46,736 bases of DNA from Bacteroidales bacterium UBA3824 (GTDB taxonomy: Bacteria > Bacteroidota > Bacteroidia > Bacteroidales > UBA3824): NCBI GenBank assembly GCA_002393195.1, contig DGIK01000014.1, positions 1 to 46,736 of the forward strand, written 5' to 3'. Below the pieces are notes generated by a model. It made no database searches and had not been told where the DNA came from. It was given only the letters and a program-made list of their open reading frames with translations. Shown piece after piece: positions 15,361-24,203 of this stretch. Position numbers and translations under genes: made by a program. How positions within the stretch are numbered: the first letter of the stretch is position 1; each line of letters opens with the position of its first letter.

Positions 15361-18198
15361 TTATTCTGATTTTTGCTCCGTGCCTTTGGGGATCATGATG
15401 AAGTCGAAACGGTTGGCGGTTTGGAGCATATTGTAAATGTAGTCGCGGACGTCGGTGGCGGAGACGCTGCGGTAGGTGGCGTCATAACCCGTATGATAGT
15501 CAAGCGAATAGATGTATTTGCCGGAGAGTACCCATTCCCAATAGTTGTTGGTCTTTATGACTTCCTGATGGTGTTTGAGGCAGTATTCGCGGGCTTTTTC
15601 GAGTTCTTGGACGTCGAATCCTTCGTCGGCAACTTTTTGGGCGATTTGGTACATCGTGCGGTTGGCGAGGTCGGCGTATTCAGGTTTTACGGGGCATTGG
15701 AAGATGAGGATGTCGTCGGCTTTGCCCTGATTCTCTGATGGGGAGAAGTCCGAGTAGCACGCGGCGGAGTATGCGATGGATTTTTCTTCGCGGATTTCGT
15801 TGAAGAATAGGGTTTTGAGCACTTCGGCGGAGAGTTCGGCTACGGCTTTGTTGCGCATTGTGTAGTCGGTCTCTTTATAAATGTAATCGACGATGAGGCT
15901 CTGCGGGGTCTGCATCTCTTTTTCAAATCGTATGACGCCTTTGCCTTTTGCCCACGGCAACATATTCTTGCGTATTGAAGAAGTGCCTGACGCTTTGGGC
16001 AATGCGCCGATGTATTTGATGACCAACTTCAATAGTTGTTGCTCGTCAAAATTACCTATGAAGAAGTATGTCATCGAGGCGGGGTTGGCGAGGCGTTGCT
16101 TGTATGACTGCATTATTGAATTGAAGTCCATGGCCTTGACGTCGGCTTCGGTGTAGGTTTTGACGCGGGGCGAGTTGTTGTAGAGCGTGTAGATGGTGGT
16201 GTCGGAGAAGGTTGAGGATGGATTGGCCTTGCGGTTGGTTACGCTGATGAGCATTTGGTTGCGGAATGTTTCGAATGCCTTTTCGTCCGTGCCGGGCTGC
16301 ATCAGGTAGAGGTAGGCCATTTGGAGCATAGTCTCTATGTCTTGCGGGGTGGAGTGCCCGCGAAGTTCTTCGGATGTGTTGTCGATGTTTACGTTGACGT
16401 TGCATTGTTTGCCTTGGAGTGCTTTTTGGAGTTCTACGGAGGAGAATGTGCCGAGTCCGTTGCTATTGGCGATTTCGCTGGCGTAGCGGAATTTGAGGTA
16501 GTCGTTACCGTCAAAATTGCTTGTGCCGCCCAGCCTCGACGCGAGAAACAGGATTTCGTCGTCCTTGAAGTCGGTCTTTTTCATAACGACTTTTGCGCCG
16601 TTTTGGAGTATGTAGGTGGTGGTGCCAAGGTCGGGGTCGGTGGTTTTTGATTTGATTTTAAGCGACTTGGGGTCTCTGAGTATGAGGAGCGGTTCGTCTT
16701 TGACGTTATCGACGAAAGGCTGTATCTGTTCGGCTCGTACTTCGGCTATTGCCTGGCGCATTTGGTCGGTGGTCAGGTATGTGGCGCCGTCTTTTTCTTG
16801 CGCGAGGGCTATTACTACGAGGTTGGTGTCGGTAGCGGAGATGAGGCTCTGCGCCATCATATTGACGGTCGGGAGGTCTATCTGATTGAGGAGCGACTGT
16901 TCGAGGCTGTATGCCTGTTCGATGCTCATCATCGGCTCTGAGTTGAGGAAGTGCTCCACGCATTTTTGAACGTAATATTCGTTGGTCTGTTTGGCGCGGT
17001 TGGTGTAGAGTTTTTCGCCGCGTGAGAGTTCTTCCATCTTTGCGCGGGCAAATTCGCCGGGTGTGAATCCGTATTTCTTTATGCGCATTGCTTCGCGGAA
17101 TAGGCTTTTGAGTGTTTCGAGTTCTTTGCCGGTCTTTGCCACGCCTTCAAATGCGAATGAGTTTTTGGTTTTGGCGACGATGTAGTCGTAATAATATGCG
17201 TCGGCGGTGGTGAATGGCGCGTCGGGATCTTGCACGAGTTCCGCGAATCGGCTTTCTGCCATGTTGTTGATGAGGTCTTGGATTTCCTGCGAGGCGAAGT
17301 ATTGGACGGTGTTTTTGAGGGAATCGGGCCAGACGTCGCTCTTGAAGTTGATGGAGATTGTGTTGCGGGTCTGTTCCTTGTCTTTTTCGCTTACGTAGAT
17401 GGCTTCGTTGTTGTCGGGAACGGGGTAATCCACGAGCGGGGGCGCACCGGCGGGGTTGGTGAAGTGGGAGAAGTATTGCTTTATCTTGGATTCTATTTGG
17501 GCAACGTCGATGTCGCCAACTACGATAATCGCCTGATGGTCAGGATGGTACCAAGTCTTGTAATAATCTTTGAGGTCTTGGTAGGGGAAGTTGTCAACGA
17601 TGTCCATAAGACCGATTGGCATACGACGGCCGTATTTGCTGCCGGGGAAGAGGGTCTCGATGCTGCGCTCCATCATGCGGTACCAAGCACCGGTGCGCAT
17701 ACGCCATTCGCTGTGGATGACGCCGCGCTCGTTGTCTATCTCCTTGTCGTCGAGGGTGAGCGCGCCGCTCCAGTCGCTGAGTACGAGGAGGCAGGAGTCG
17801 ATGAGCCAAGTGTTTTTGTTGGTGGGTACGTTGTCTATGTTATAGACAGTCTCGTCGAAACTTGTGTAGGCGTTGAGTTCTCTGCCAAAACTTACGCCGT
17901 TTTCTTTCAACATTTCGATGAGGCGTTTGCCGGGGAAATGCTTGCTGCCGTTGAACGCCATGTGTTCGAGGAAGTGGGCGAGTCCGCGCTGGTGTTCTTC
18001 TTCCTGCATCGAGCCCACTTTTTGCGCGATGTAGAAACAGGCTTGGTTTTCAGGTTTTTCGTTGTGACGGATGTAGTAGGTGAGTCCATTGTCAAGTCGT
18101 CCGACGCGTGTGTCGGGGTCTTGCGGCAGGGGCATCATTTGCGCCATTGCGCTGATGGACAGCAATATGGCTGCGAGTAGTGAAAGTATTTGTTTCAT
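15361..18198 (-). CDS. M16 family (insulinase/pitrilysin-like) zinc peptidase, exported
   Basis: This 945-residue protein starts with a signal peptide (MKQILSLLAAILLSISAMAQ). The inverted zinc motif H75-F-L-E78-H79 is followed by E157 (NERGV) 82 residues after H75, matching the third zinc ligand spacing of pitrilysin-type enzymes. The catalytic half is about 25-470 and an inactive second M16 half about 500-945, the full single-chain architecture. It probably degrades peptides in the periplasm or at the outer membrane. A leftward TAATTTTG box at 18241-18234 is a possible -7 element. It is followed 3' by the triple GC hairpin repeat and a strong terminator. Confidence 0.93.
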   Translation of the reverse strand: MKQILSLLAAILLSISAMAQMMPLPQDPDTRVGRLDNGLTYYIRHNEKPENQACFYIAQKVGSMQEEEHQRGLAHFLEHMAFNGSKHFPGKRLIEMLKENGVSFGRELNAYTSFDETVYNIDNVPTNKNTWLIDSCLLVLSDWSGALTLDDKEIDNERGVIHSEWRMRTGAWYRMMERSIETLFPGSKYGRRMPIGLMDIVDNFPYQDLKDYYKTWYHPDHQAIIVVGDIDVAQIESKIKQYFSHFTNPAGAPPLVDYPVPDNNEAIYVSEKDKEQTRNTISINFKSDVWPDSLKNTVQYFASQEIQDLINNMAESRFAELVQDPDAPFTTADAYYYDYIVAKTKNSFAFEGVAKTGKELETLKSLFREAMRIKKYGFTPGEFARAKMEELSRGEKLYTNRAKQTNEYYVQKCVEHFLNSEPMMSIEQAYSLEQSLLNQIDLPTVNMMAQSLISATDTNLVVIALAQEKDGATYLTTDQMRQAIAEVRAEQIQPFVDNVKDEPLLILRDPKSLKIKSKTTDPDLGTTTYILQNGAKVVMKKTDFKDDEILFLASRLGGTSNFDGNDYLKFRYASEIANSNGLGTFSSVELQKALQGKQCNVNVNIDNTSEELRGHSTPQDIETMLQMAYLYLMQPGTDEKAFETFRNQMLISVTNRKANPSSTFSDTTIYTLYNNSPRVKTYTEADVKAMDFNSIMQSYKQRLANPASMTYFFIGNFDEQQLLKLVIKYIGALPKASGTSSIRKNMLPWAKGKGVIRFEKEMQTPQSLIVDYIYKETDYTMRNKAVAELSAEVLKTLFFNEIREEKSIAYSAACYSDFSPSENQGKADDILIFQCPVKPEYADLANRTMYQIAQKVADEGFDVQELEKAREYCLKHHQEVIKTNNYWEWVLSGKYIYSLDYHTGYDATYRSVSATDVRDYIYNMLQTANRFDFIMIPKGTEQKSE

Positions 18199-18264
18199 TT
18201 GATGTGTGTTATGTTTGTTGTTTATTAACGCCGCAAAATTAGCACTTTTCTCGCAAATAAAAAA

Positions 18265-18295
18265 ACGGTCTCGGAGGCAAATGCTCCAAGACCGC
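18265..18295 (-). terminator. Rho-independent terminator after the DIP1984-family gene
   Basis: CGGTCTCGGAG (18266-18276) pairs with CTCCAAGACCG (18284-18294) with one mismatch. Read leftwards the stem is followed by seven T residues. It is about 180 nt downstream of the stop at 18479. The stretch in between has no recognisable gene. Confidence 0.7.
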
Positions 18296-18478
18296 AGTTT
18301 TTCCGGTTAATGTCGTGGTGTTGACAATGAGCGTTACTCCATACATTTGTAATGTATAAGGGACTTGACAATTAAGTTTATGTGGCGCCCGTAGCCACGC
18401 TGATAGTTTCGCAGACTATTTTGTGAAATTTGACTCTTTCACTGAGTTTGACATTCACCCCGAAAAAACTTTGTTTCG

Positions 18479-18934
18479 TTATTCCATCAAGTCTGCCGTC
18501 CAATTGGTCTGTTGGAGGAGGTTGTCGAGAATGCGGATGCGCTTGGCAATTTCGTCGGTGGCGGCTTGTATAGCCTTGACGTCCACGGCGCGTTTTATCT
18601 TGATTTCGCTGCGTGTGGCGCGGTTGGAGATGTTGCTTGCGCTGGCGACCACATTTTTCAGGATTGAGTGTTTCTTCACCAAGGAATCTTTTTCGGAGAT
18701 GATTTCGGTGAGCGTCTTGCCGTCGGCCTTCACTGTGCAGTTGGTGAGGTTGATGCGCGATACGAGGTATTCGAGGCGGCTGATTGCCGTGTCGAGTTCT
18801 GAAAGAAGTTCCTGCGGGTCTTCCGCCGTCTGTTCGCCCTCCTGCACTGTGGCGTTGCTTTCGAGGCGGTATCTGAGTTGGTCGATTTTTTTGCTCAAAT
18901 CGGCGCGTTCCTGTAATGCTTCTGCTAATTTCAT
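18479..18934 (-). CDS. DIP1984 family protein
   Basis: The ATG at 18934 gives 151 residues beginning MKLAEALQERADLSKKIDQLR, the usual start of this family. An upstream ATG at 19012 adds residues unlike the family and lies upstream of the promoter. The protein is almost wholly helical and charged, with segments SRINLTN and DLLQQTNW that recur in DIP1984-family (septicolysin-like) proteins. It has no signal peptide, and its molecular role is unknown to me. It has its own promoter (18959-18990) and terminator (18265-18295), so it looks monocistronic. Confidence 0.8.
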   Translation of the reverse strand: MKLAEALQERADLSKKIDQLRYRLESNATVQEGEQTAEDPQELLSELDTAISRLEYLVSRINLTNCTVKADGKTLTEIISEKDSLVKKHSILKNVVASASNISNRATRSEIKIKRAVDVKAIQAATDEIAKRIRILDNLLQQTNWTADLME

Positions 18935-18958
18935 AGTTGTAATAGTTTTGCGTTTTGG

Positions 18959-18990
18959 CAAAGGTAAGGAGATTTTTACATTTTGCCAAA
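18959..18990 (-). promoter_or_regulatory. Promoter of the DIP1984-family gene
   Basis: Read leftwards, TTTG (18990-18987) and TACCTTTG (18966-18959) are 20 nt apart. It overlaps the last codons of the next gene upstream and fixes the start at 18934 rather than 19012. Confidence 0.6.
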
Positions 18991-19440
18991 TGCTTTTTTT
19001 ATCTTTTGCCAAAATGACATTTTTTTGCTTGTTGTCTCGGACAGGTCTAACACAAAACCATCAGGGTAAACGACACAATTATTTGTGATGTCGAAGAAAG
19101 CAAGAGAAAACTTTTTCGCACTATCTTTGACAATTTGATGAACTTTTTCCCCGTCTTGCCAAGCAAATGCAACATAAATTGCTTCTGTCGCGATACAATA
19201 GTCTGCTTCCTTAAAATCGCCTTTCCCAAAATCTTCGTCTTTGGGAGCAAACTCGCCATTCAGTGGAGGAACAATGTCTTTCATATACAAAAACCATTGT
19301 TGCAGTTCGGGCATAGTATGTTTGTAGTCGTTATAATCGACATTTTCATGCCATTGTATGAGGTCATCATACCATTTCAAGAACGCATTCCGCTCGTTGA
19401 AACGCCGTTCTTTGTTAAAAACCATCAAATCGTAACTCAT
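18976..19440 (-). CDS. Hypothetical protein, possibly SMI1/immunity-like
   Basis: The ATG at 19440 (MSYDLMVFNKE) gives 154 residues; the ORF upstream of it lacks convincing sequence. It opens with a beta strand SYDLMVF, has a central WYDDLIQWHENVDYNDY helix and a segment YCIATEAIYVAFAWQDGEKVHQIVKDSAKKF. The pattern 'MSYDLMVFxxxxAP..R..F..WY' is typical of small cytoplasmic proteins sometimes encoded near polymorphic toxins, but I do not recognise a defined family. A possible leftward -7 box TATTTTTG lies at 19462-19455 with TTG about 18 nt upstream. Confidence 0.55.
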   Translation of the reverse strand: MSYDLMVFNKERRFNERNAFLKWYDDLIQWHENVDYNDYKHTMPELQQWFLYMKDIVPPLNGEFAPKDEDFGKGDFKEADYCIATEAIYVAFAWQDGEKVHQIVKDSAKKFSLAFFDITNNCVVYPDGFVLDLSETTSKKMSFWQKIKKAFGKM

Positions 19441-19551
19441 ATTCAAATTTTTTGCAAAAATAATAAAAAGAATTATTGAACAATAATTTTTCTGGCTTTT
19501 TACCAAAAACTCCGACTAAAAAGTGTAACAACCCCATTACAGTATGTTGTA

Positions 19552-19574
19552 GGGGCGTTGCTTGTCAACGCTCC
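19552..19574. repeat. Small hairpin upstream of the DUF4160 gene
   Basis: GGGGCGTTG (19552-19560) and CAACGCTCC (19566-19574) form a near-perfect hairpin with loop CTTGT. It lies between divergent genes and resembles in style, but not in sequence, the GC hairpin family at 15273. Confidence 0.4.
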
Positions 19575-19622
19575 GAAAACCCATAAAAAACATCAATTTT
19601 TTTGCACCGACAGAACATTTTT

Positions 19623-19654
19623 TTTGCCATATCCAAAAAAACTTTGTAGTTTTG
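19623..19654 (+). promoter_or_regulatory. Promoter of the DUF4160/DUF2442 operon
   Basis: TTTG (19623-19626) and TAGTTTTG (19647-19654) are 20 nt apart. The DUF4160 start codon at 19680 is about 25 nt downstream of the -7 box. Confidence 0.65.
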
Positions 19655-19679
19655 CAAAGAACTTAAAAACAATTGTACT

Positions 19680-19937
19680 ATGCCGGAAATTAGTCGTTTC
19701 TATGGAATCATCATAACAATGTACCTTCCCGACCACAATCCGCCGCACTTTCACGTTAAGTATAATGAGTATCGTGCGACGATTGACATCAAGACAGGCA
19801 AGGTCGTTGGTGAGATGCCGCGTCGAGCCTTGAATTTTGTCTATGAATGGCTTGATTTGCATCAGGACGAACTTTTGGAAAATTGGCAAAGAATGGAAAA
19901 AGGCGAATCTTTAATAACAATTAATCCCTTGGACTAA
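19680..19937 (+). CDS. DUF4160 family protein, first pair
   Basis: This 85-residue protein opens with MPEISRFYGIIITMY and has the family signature PDHNPPHFHVKYNEYRA, followed by PRRALNFVYEWLDLHQDEL. DUF4160 proteins are regularly encoded next to DUF2442 proteins, and the pair is often described as toxin-antitoxin-like, without a proven mechanism known to me. The DUF2442 gene starts one base after this gene's stop. A second, diverged pair occurs at 44623-45103. Confidence 0.85.
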   Translation: MPEISRFYGIIITMYLPDHNPPHFHVKYNEYRATIDIKTGKVVGEMPRRALNFVYEWLDLHQDELLENWQRMEKGESLITINPLD

Positions 19938-19938
19938 T

Positions 19939-20196
19939 ATGAAACTTGACAATCCTCTCATTTGGGTAACTTCGGCGAAGCCTGTCGCTGATTACAAATT
20001 GTCCCTGACGTTCAACGATGGTAGTGTGAAAATATTTGACTGTATGCCATTGATTGAACGTTACAAGGTCTTTGCGCCGTTGAGGAACGAGGCTGTGTTT
20101 GCTAATTTTGCACTTGACGGATGGACGGTAACTTGGCTTGACGGACAAATTGATATTGCGCCCGAATATCTATTTTCGGAAGGTATCGCTGCATAA
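19939..20196 (+). CDS. DUF2442 family protein, first pair
   Basis: This 85-residue protein has the DUF2442 pattern: an early strand (ITWVTSAKPV-like WVTSAKPVADYKLSLTFNDGS), the central FDCMPLIE and a late segment WTVTWLDGQIDIAPEYLF. It is translationally adjacent to the DUF4160 gene (1-nt gap) and was probably transferred with it. Its role is unknown; a DNA- or partner-binding antitoxin-like role is inference from pairing only. Confidence 0.85.
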   Translation: MKLDNPLIWVTSAKPVADYKLSLTFNDGSVKIFDCMPLIERYKVFAPLRNEAVFANFALDGWTVTWLDGQIDIAPEYLFSEGIAA

Positions 20197-20214
20197 TTTA
20201 ACACCTTTACTATT

Positions 20215-20934
20215 ATGAACATCAACACCTTAATTATCAACGCCATCGACAATCCCGCCACGAGGGTGGACAGGGAGCAATTTTTGAGGGAGACGCTTTT
20301 TAAGTACAAGCCAAATCTCTCGAAGGAGGAGCAAATGTATTTTGTTGACAATCCGGTGCGGGCGATTGGCATTACGGAGGTCAATTATATCGCCGACAAG
20401 ATTATTAAAAGTGCTGTTTTGCAGACTGCGGGGCTGTCGTTCCTTGCGGGGCTGCCGGGTGGCGTGTGGGGCATTGCGGCGGCGGGTCCCGACATCGTGC
20501 AAAACCTTGCGTATTACGTCATCCTGTCGCAGAAGTTGGCTTATATCTATGGCGTCAATTTTTACGAAACCGCGTTCCCTACCGACTACGAATACCGCAA
20601 GAGTAGCACGTTGCTGTGCCTTGGATTTATGCTTGGAGTCAATAGTGTTGACTCGTTGATACAGAAGGTGTTGACAGGTGCGTGGAAAAATTCGGGCAAG
20701 GAGTTTGTGGAGTTTTTGATGAAGACTGCCGGATTCGCACTCGCCCGCAAAATCCTCACCTCGATAGGCGAAAGGCTCGCAAACAAGGGCGCGCCCAACG
20801 TCTTGGGCAAGGCTGTGCCGCTGTTGGGCGGATTGCTGTCGGGCGGTATGACCTTTGCCGATTTCAAGAAGTCGGCGGCGCAGATGCAGCAAAAACTCGT
20901 GGAGTACAACGAGGATTTGTCGAGGGGATTGTAA
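20215..20934 (+). CDS. EcsC-like protein
   Basis: This 239-residue protein is rich in small hydrophobic helices. Residues about 65-115 (SFLAGLPGGVWGIAAAGPDIVQNLAYYVILSQKLAYIYG) and the C-terminal glycine-rich helices (VLGKAVPLLGGLLSGGMTF) resemble the EcsC family: A/G-rich, then 'DI' followed by a helix and a 'yG'. There is no signal peptide. It starts 18 nt after the DUF2442 gene on the same strand and may be read through from the same promoter. EcsC-like proteins have no firm biochemical role that I can cite. Confidence 0.5.
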   Translation: MNINTLIINAIDNPATRVDREQFLRETLFKYKPNLSKEEQMYFVDNPVRAIGITEVNYIADKIIKSAVLQTAGLSFLAGLPGGVWGIAAAGPDIVQNLAYYVILSQKLAYIYGVNFYETAFPTDYEYRKSSTLLCLGFMLGVNSVDSLIQKVLTGAWKNSGKEFVEFLMKTAGFALARKILTSIGERLANKGAPNVLGKAVPLLGGLLSGGMTFADFKKSAAQMQQKLVEYNEDLSRGL

Positions 20935-20975
20935 CGTTTGTAGCAAAAATTTTTTATCGGGTGGTAGAAAATTGC

Positions 20976-20983
20976 TATCTTTG
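20976..20983 (+). promoter_or_regulatory. -7 box upstream of the RlmI-like gene
   Basis: TATCTTTG fits TAnnTTTG and lies 23 nt before the ATG at 21007. No TTTG at the expected distance upstream was found. Confidence 0.45.
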
Positions 20984-21006
20984 CGCATCAAAAAAACTTA
21001 CACAAA

Positions 21007-22203
21007 ATGCGACAGTACAACTACCCCAAAGTGATATTGAAGACCGGCAAGGAACGGTCTTTGCAGCGTTTGCACCCGTGGATTTTCTCGGGCGCAATCA
21101 AGAATATTATTGGCAATGCCGTTGATGGTGAGAATGTTGCCGTCTATGACAGCCGCAATACTTTCCTCGGACTCGGTCATTATCAGAAGATTGGCTCTAT
21201 TACCGTGCGTATGTTTACCTTCGACGAGGTGGAGCCCGACCACGAATTTTGGAAGGCTAAGATTGAATCTGCAATAAGGCTTAGACAGTCAATTGGTTAT
21301 CTCGACAGTCCCGATACCAACGTCTGCCGGTTGATACACGGCGAGGGCGACGGTTTTCCGGGTTTTATCTGTGATTATTACAACGGAATTGTTGTTTTTC
21401 AGGCACATAGCAAAGGTATGTACTTGTTGGAGGAGATGTTTGCGGAGATTTTCCGCGAGATACTCGGCGACAAGGTAACGACCATCTATGACAAGAGCGA
21501 CAAGACCATCCCCAAATCTGACGGCGCGGCTATCGAAAACCGTTTTCTCTACGGCAACGAGGCTGAGAAGGAGGTTTTGGAGTACGGAATGAAATTTTAT
21601 GTGAACGTTGTGGAGGGTCAGAAGACGGGTTATTTCGTTGACCAACGCGAAAACAGGTTGCTTCTCCGTCAGTATTCCAAGGGCAGGAATGTATTGAATA
21701 TGTTTTGTTACACGGGCGGATTTTCGGTGTCGGCGTTCAAGGGCGGCGCATCGAGCGTTACTTCCGTTGACGCATCGCAAACCGCTATCGACTTGACAGT
21801 TAGGAACTGCGAATTGAATGGTTTTGACCTCAACCACGAGGCAATCGCGACCGATGCATTTGAATTTCTCGACAAGATGGAGCCCAACAAATACGACCTC
21901 ATCATCCTCGACCCGCCCGCCTTTGCCAAGCACGCCAATGTTACCAATCAGGCTGTAAAAGGCTACACGCGCATCAACCGTGCGGCGATGGAGCGCATTG
22001 CGCCGGGCAGCATCTTGTTCACATTCTCTTGCTCTCAGGCGATTGACAAACAGACATTTCGTATGGCAGTGATGGAGGCGTCGCTTCAAGCCAAGCGCAA
22101 AATCCGCATCCTCCACCAACTCACACAGCCCAACGACCACCCAATCTCGATGTACCACCCCGAGGGCGAATACCTCAAAGGCCTCGTCCTCTACGTGGAA
22201 TAG
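21007..22203 (+). CDS. RlmI-like class I SAM-dependent rRNA (cytosine-C5) methyltransferase
   Basis: This 398-residue protein has an N-terminal PUA domain (about 5-75, with LQRLHPWIFSGAI), a linker beta domain and a C-terminal Rossmann methyltransferase (about 180-395). Motif GYFVDQRENR is characteristic of the RlmI/RlmK group. Motif I is NVLNMFCYTGGFSV, and the motif IV segment is D302-P303-P304 (LILDPPAFAK). A cysteine in the late TFSCSQ segment fits the catalytic cysteine of m5C enzymes. It probably methylates 23S rRNA using SAM. E. coli RlmI modifies C1962; the exact target here is inferred. Confidence 0.88.
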   Translation: MRQYNYPKVILKTGKERSLQRLHPWIFSGAIKNIIGNAVDGENVAVYDSRNTFLGLGHYQKIGSITVRMFTFDEVEPDHEFWKAKIESAIRLRQSIGYLDSPDTNVCRLIHGEGDGFPGFICDYYNGIVVFQAHSKGMYLLEEMFAEIFREILGDKVTTIYDKSDKTIPKSDGAAIENRFLYGNEAEKEVLEYGMKFYVNVVEGQKTGYFVDQRENRLLLRQYSKGRNVLNMFCYTGGFSVSAFKGGASSVTSVDASQTAIDLTVRNCELNGFDLNHEAIATDAFEFLDKMEPNKYDLIILDPPAFAKHANVTNQAVKGYTRINRAAMERIAPGSILFTFSCSQAIDKQTFRMAVMEASLQAKRKIRILHQLTQPNDHPISMYHPEGEYLKGLVLYVE

Positions 22204-22208
22204 TAGTG

Positions 22209-22231
22209 TGGAGCGCGGGCGGCTCGCCCGC
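22209..22231 (-). repeat. GC-rich hairpin repeat, copy E (inverted, with compensatory changes)
   Basis: TGGAGCGCGGGC-GGCTC-GCCCGC is the inverted form of the unit at 10567 and 15335. A-to-G and T-to-C changes on opposite arms keep the stem paired. It sits a few bases after the RlmI-like stop codon and may act as its 3' hairpin. Confidence 0.6.
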
Positions 22232-22248
22232 TTAATTTTATAAACGAA

Positions 22249-22401
22249 AATTACCGTCAATTTTTTCGTCAATTACCGTCAATTTTGGGATGTTATAAAA
22301 ATAATTGACGATAATTATTTGTTAATAGAATAAAAAAAATTGACGATAATTTTTTGTTAATTGACGGTAATTGTCGTTAAAAAATAAGCCGCGCAAGCGG
22401 C
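22249..22401. repeat. Array of five inverted 14-mers and a hairpin upstream of ispG
   Basis: AATTACCGTCAATT occurs at 22249-22262 and 22271-22284. Its reverse complement form AATTGACGGTAATT occurs at 22359-22372, and the one-base variant AATTGACGATAATT at 22303-22316 and 22338-22351. A small hairpin GCCGC-GCAA-GCGGC follows at 22388-22401. No coding sequence and no clear -7 box lie in the gap, so this is either a large hairpin or a cluster of protein-binding sites in front of ispG. Confidence 0.6.
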
Positions 22402-22421
22402 GTTAATCAATAAAATTTTCG

Positions 22422-24203
22422 TTGAAGATGGAATATATCAGTTCGTTAACCAATTATAACCGCAATGTTACCAACGAGGTGAAGATTGGCGGCGTTAAGA
22501 TAGGCGGCGATAATGAAATCGTCGTCCAAACTATGTGCAACACTCCAACTGACGACGTTGAGAAGACTGTGGCACAAATAATTGGCGTTGTCAACCTAAC
22601 CGGTTGCAAAATCGTGCGCGTTACCGTGCCGTCGATGAAGGATGTGGAGGCGTTGAAGGCAATTCACGAGCGTATCAACGGCATCTGCGCCCTCGTTGCC
22701 GATGTGCATTTCAATGCGCAGATAGCATTCGAGTGCGCCAAAATCGTTGAAAAAGTGCGCGTCAATCCGGGCAATTTTGGTCATCACGAATTGGCTTGCT
22801 TGACCGAGGAGGAGTTTAAGGCGGAGGGCAAATTGTTGGAAGATACATTCCGCAATTTCCTGAAAGTGTGCCGCGAACACGGTACGGCGGTCAGGATTGG
22901 CACCAATCACGGCTCGTTGGCAAAGAGGATTCTCAATCGTTACGGCGACACGCCCGAAGGAATGGTGGAGTCGGTGATGGAATTTTTGAGAATTGCCAAG
23001 GCTGAGGATTTCAAGGATGTTGCGATTTCGTTGAAATCGTCTAATCCGACTGTTGCGATACGTGCGGCGCGTCTGATGGTGAAGGCGATGAAGGACGAGA
23101 AGATGAATTATTGTCTGCATCTTGGCGTTACCGAGGCGGGCGAGGGCGACGACGGACGCATCAAATCTGCCGCCGGTATTTGTCCGCTCTTGAACGATGG
23201 CATTGGCGACACTATCCGTGTTTCGCTTACCGAACAGCCTGAAAACGAGATACTTCCCGCGCAAGAAATTGTTGCTTACCGTGATTATATCGCGCAGAGC
23301 GATGCACTTCCCGAAATTCCATTCTTCTACGACCCTTACCATTATCAAAAGCGCAAATCTACCGCCGTCGGCATTTTTGGCGGCGACAATCCGGCAGCCG
23401 TTGCCATCACCATCAACAACGAAGACGAACTGATGAAACTCGCAGCCGCCCTCGATTCGCTCGTCAAGGCAAACAAAAAGCCCGATCTCGTTATCTGCAA
23501 CGATGGCAATATTGTGGCAAAGTGCCGCTCATTGCTCCGTGGAATAATGATTTTCGACAATAGCGAAACGGCTGATAATAAGGGTGTTGAAGTGGTTTAT
23601 GTGAATGAAAAGTTTATTAATAATAAAAATATTATTAATAAACTCATCATCGCCGAGCCGCAAAGCCGCAACAAGACTGCGGCGATGAGGTTGATTTTCA
23701 ATCAATTAAAAGTAAACAACATCAATTGCCCTGTCCTCCTGAAACCTGATGGCGGAGAACAGGACGCACGGTTCAAGAAATTTGCGCCGGCGGCTGTTTG
23801 TGCGGGAATTTTCATCGATGGATTTGGCGACGGAGTATGCTTGGAGAGCAATGGAGACCCTGTCGCAGCCGTTGAGATGGCGTTCAAGATATTGCAAATC
23901 AGTCGTTTGCGCGTTACGGAGACCGAATACGTATCGTGTCCGGGGTGCGGCAGGACGATGTACGATTTGCAGGGCACTGTAAAGCGCATCAAGGCTGCAA
24001 CGTCCAAATATTGCAACCTAAAAATCGCCGTTATGGGCTGTATTGTCAACGGTCCGGGCGAAATGGCGGACGCAGATTTTGGCTACGTGGGCGCAGGAAA
24101 AGGCAAAATCGCGCTCTACAAGGCGGGCGAAGTGGTCAAACGCGCAATCCCCGAAGAAAATGCCGTTGATGAATTGATAAAATTAATTGAAAATTCAAAA
24201 TAA
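22422..24203 (+). CDS. ispG: (E)-4-hydroxy-3-methylbut-2-enyl-diphosphate synthase
   Basis: This 593-residue protein is the long IspG form of Bacteroidota and plants, with an extra domain between the TIM barrel (about 15-330) and the C-terminal iron-sulfur domain. Cluster ligands C506 and C509 (YVSCPGCGR) and C540 (VMGCIVNGPGE) are present, with the conserved glutamate after GPG. It makes HMBPP from MEcPP in the MEP isoprenoid pathway using reduced ferredoxin or flavodoxin. The ATG at 22422 (MKMEYISSL) is preceded by the inverted-repeat array. The insert at about 330-480 is normal for the phylum. Confidence 0.95.
   Translation: MKMEYISSLTNYNRNVTNEVKIGGVKIGGDNEIVVQTMCNTPTDDVEKTVAQIIGVVNLTGCKIVRVTVPSMKDVEALKAIHERINGICALVADVHFNAQIAFECAKIVEKVRVNPGNFGHHELACLTEEEFKAEGKLLEDTFRNFLKVCREHGTAVRIGTNHGSLAKRILNRYGDTPEGMVESVMEFLRIAKAEDFKDVAISLKSSNPTVAIRAARLMVKAMKDEKMNYCLHLGVTEAGEGDDGRIKSAAGICPLLNDGIGDTIRVSLTEQPENEILPAQEIVAYRDYIAQSDALPEIPFFYDPYHYQKRKSTAVGIFGGDNPAAVAITINNEDELMKLAAALDSLVKANKKPDLVICNDGNIVAKCRSLLRGIMIFDNSETADNKGVEVVYVNEKFINNKNIINKLIIAEPQSRNKTAAMRLIFNQLKVNNINCPVLLKPDGGEQDARFKKFAPAAVCAGIFIDGFGDGVCLESNGDPVAAVEMAFKILQISRLRVTETEYVSCPGCGRTMYDLQGTVKRIKAATSKYCNLKIAVMGCIVNGPGEMADADFGYVGAGKGKIALYKAGEVVKRAIPEENAVDELIKLIENSK

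Noticed and set aside
17230..18180. 316-codon rightward ORF opposite the M16 peptidase
   Set aside because: Antisense shadow of a clear zinc peptidase; no recognisable motifs.
21289..22272. 327-codon leftward ORF opposite the RlmI-like gene
   Set aside because: Antisense shadow; the plus strand protein has all methyltransferase motifs.
22249..22372. CRISPR-like spacing of repeated 14-mers
   Set aside because: Units are in both orientations, spacers differ in length and no cas genes are present.
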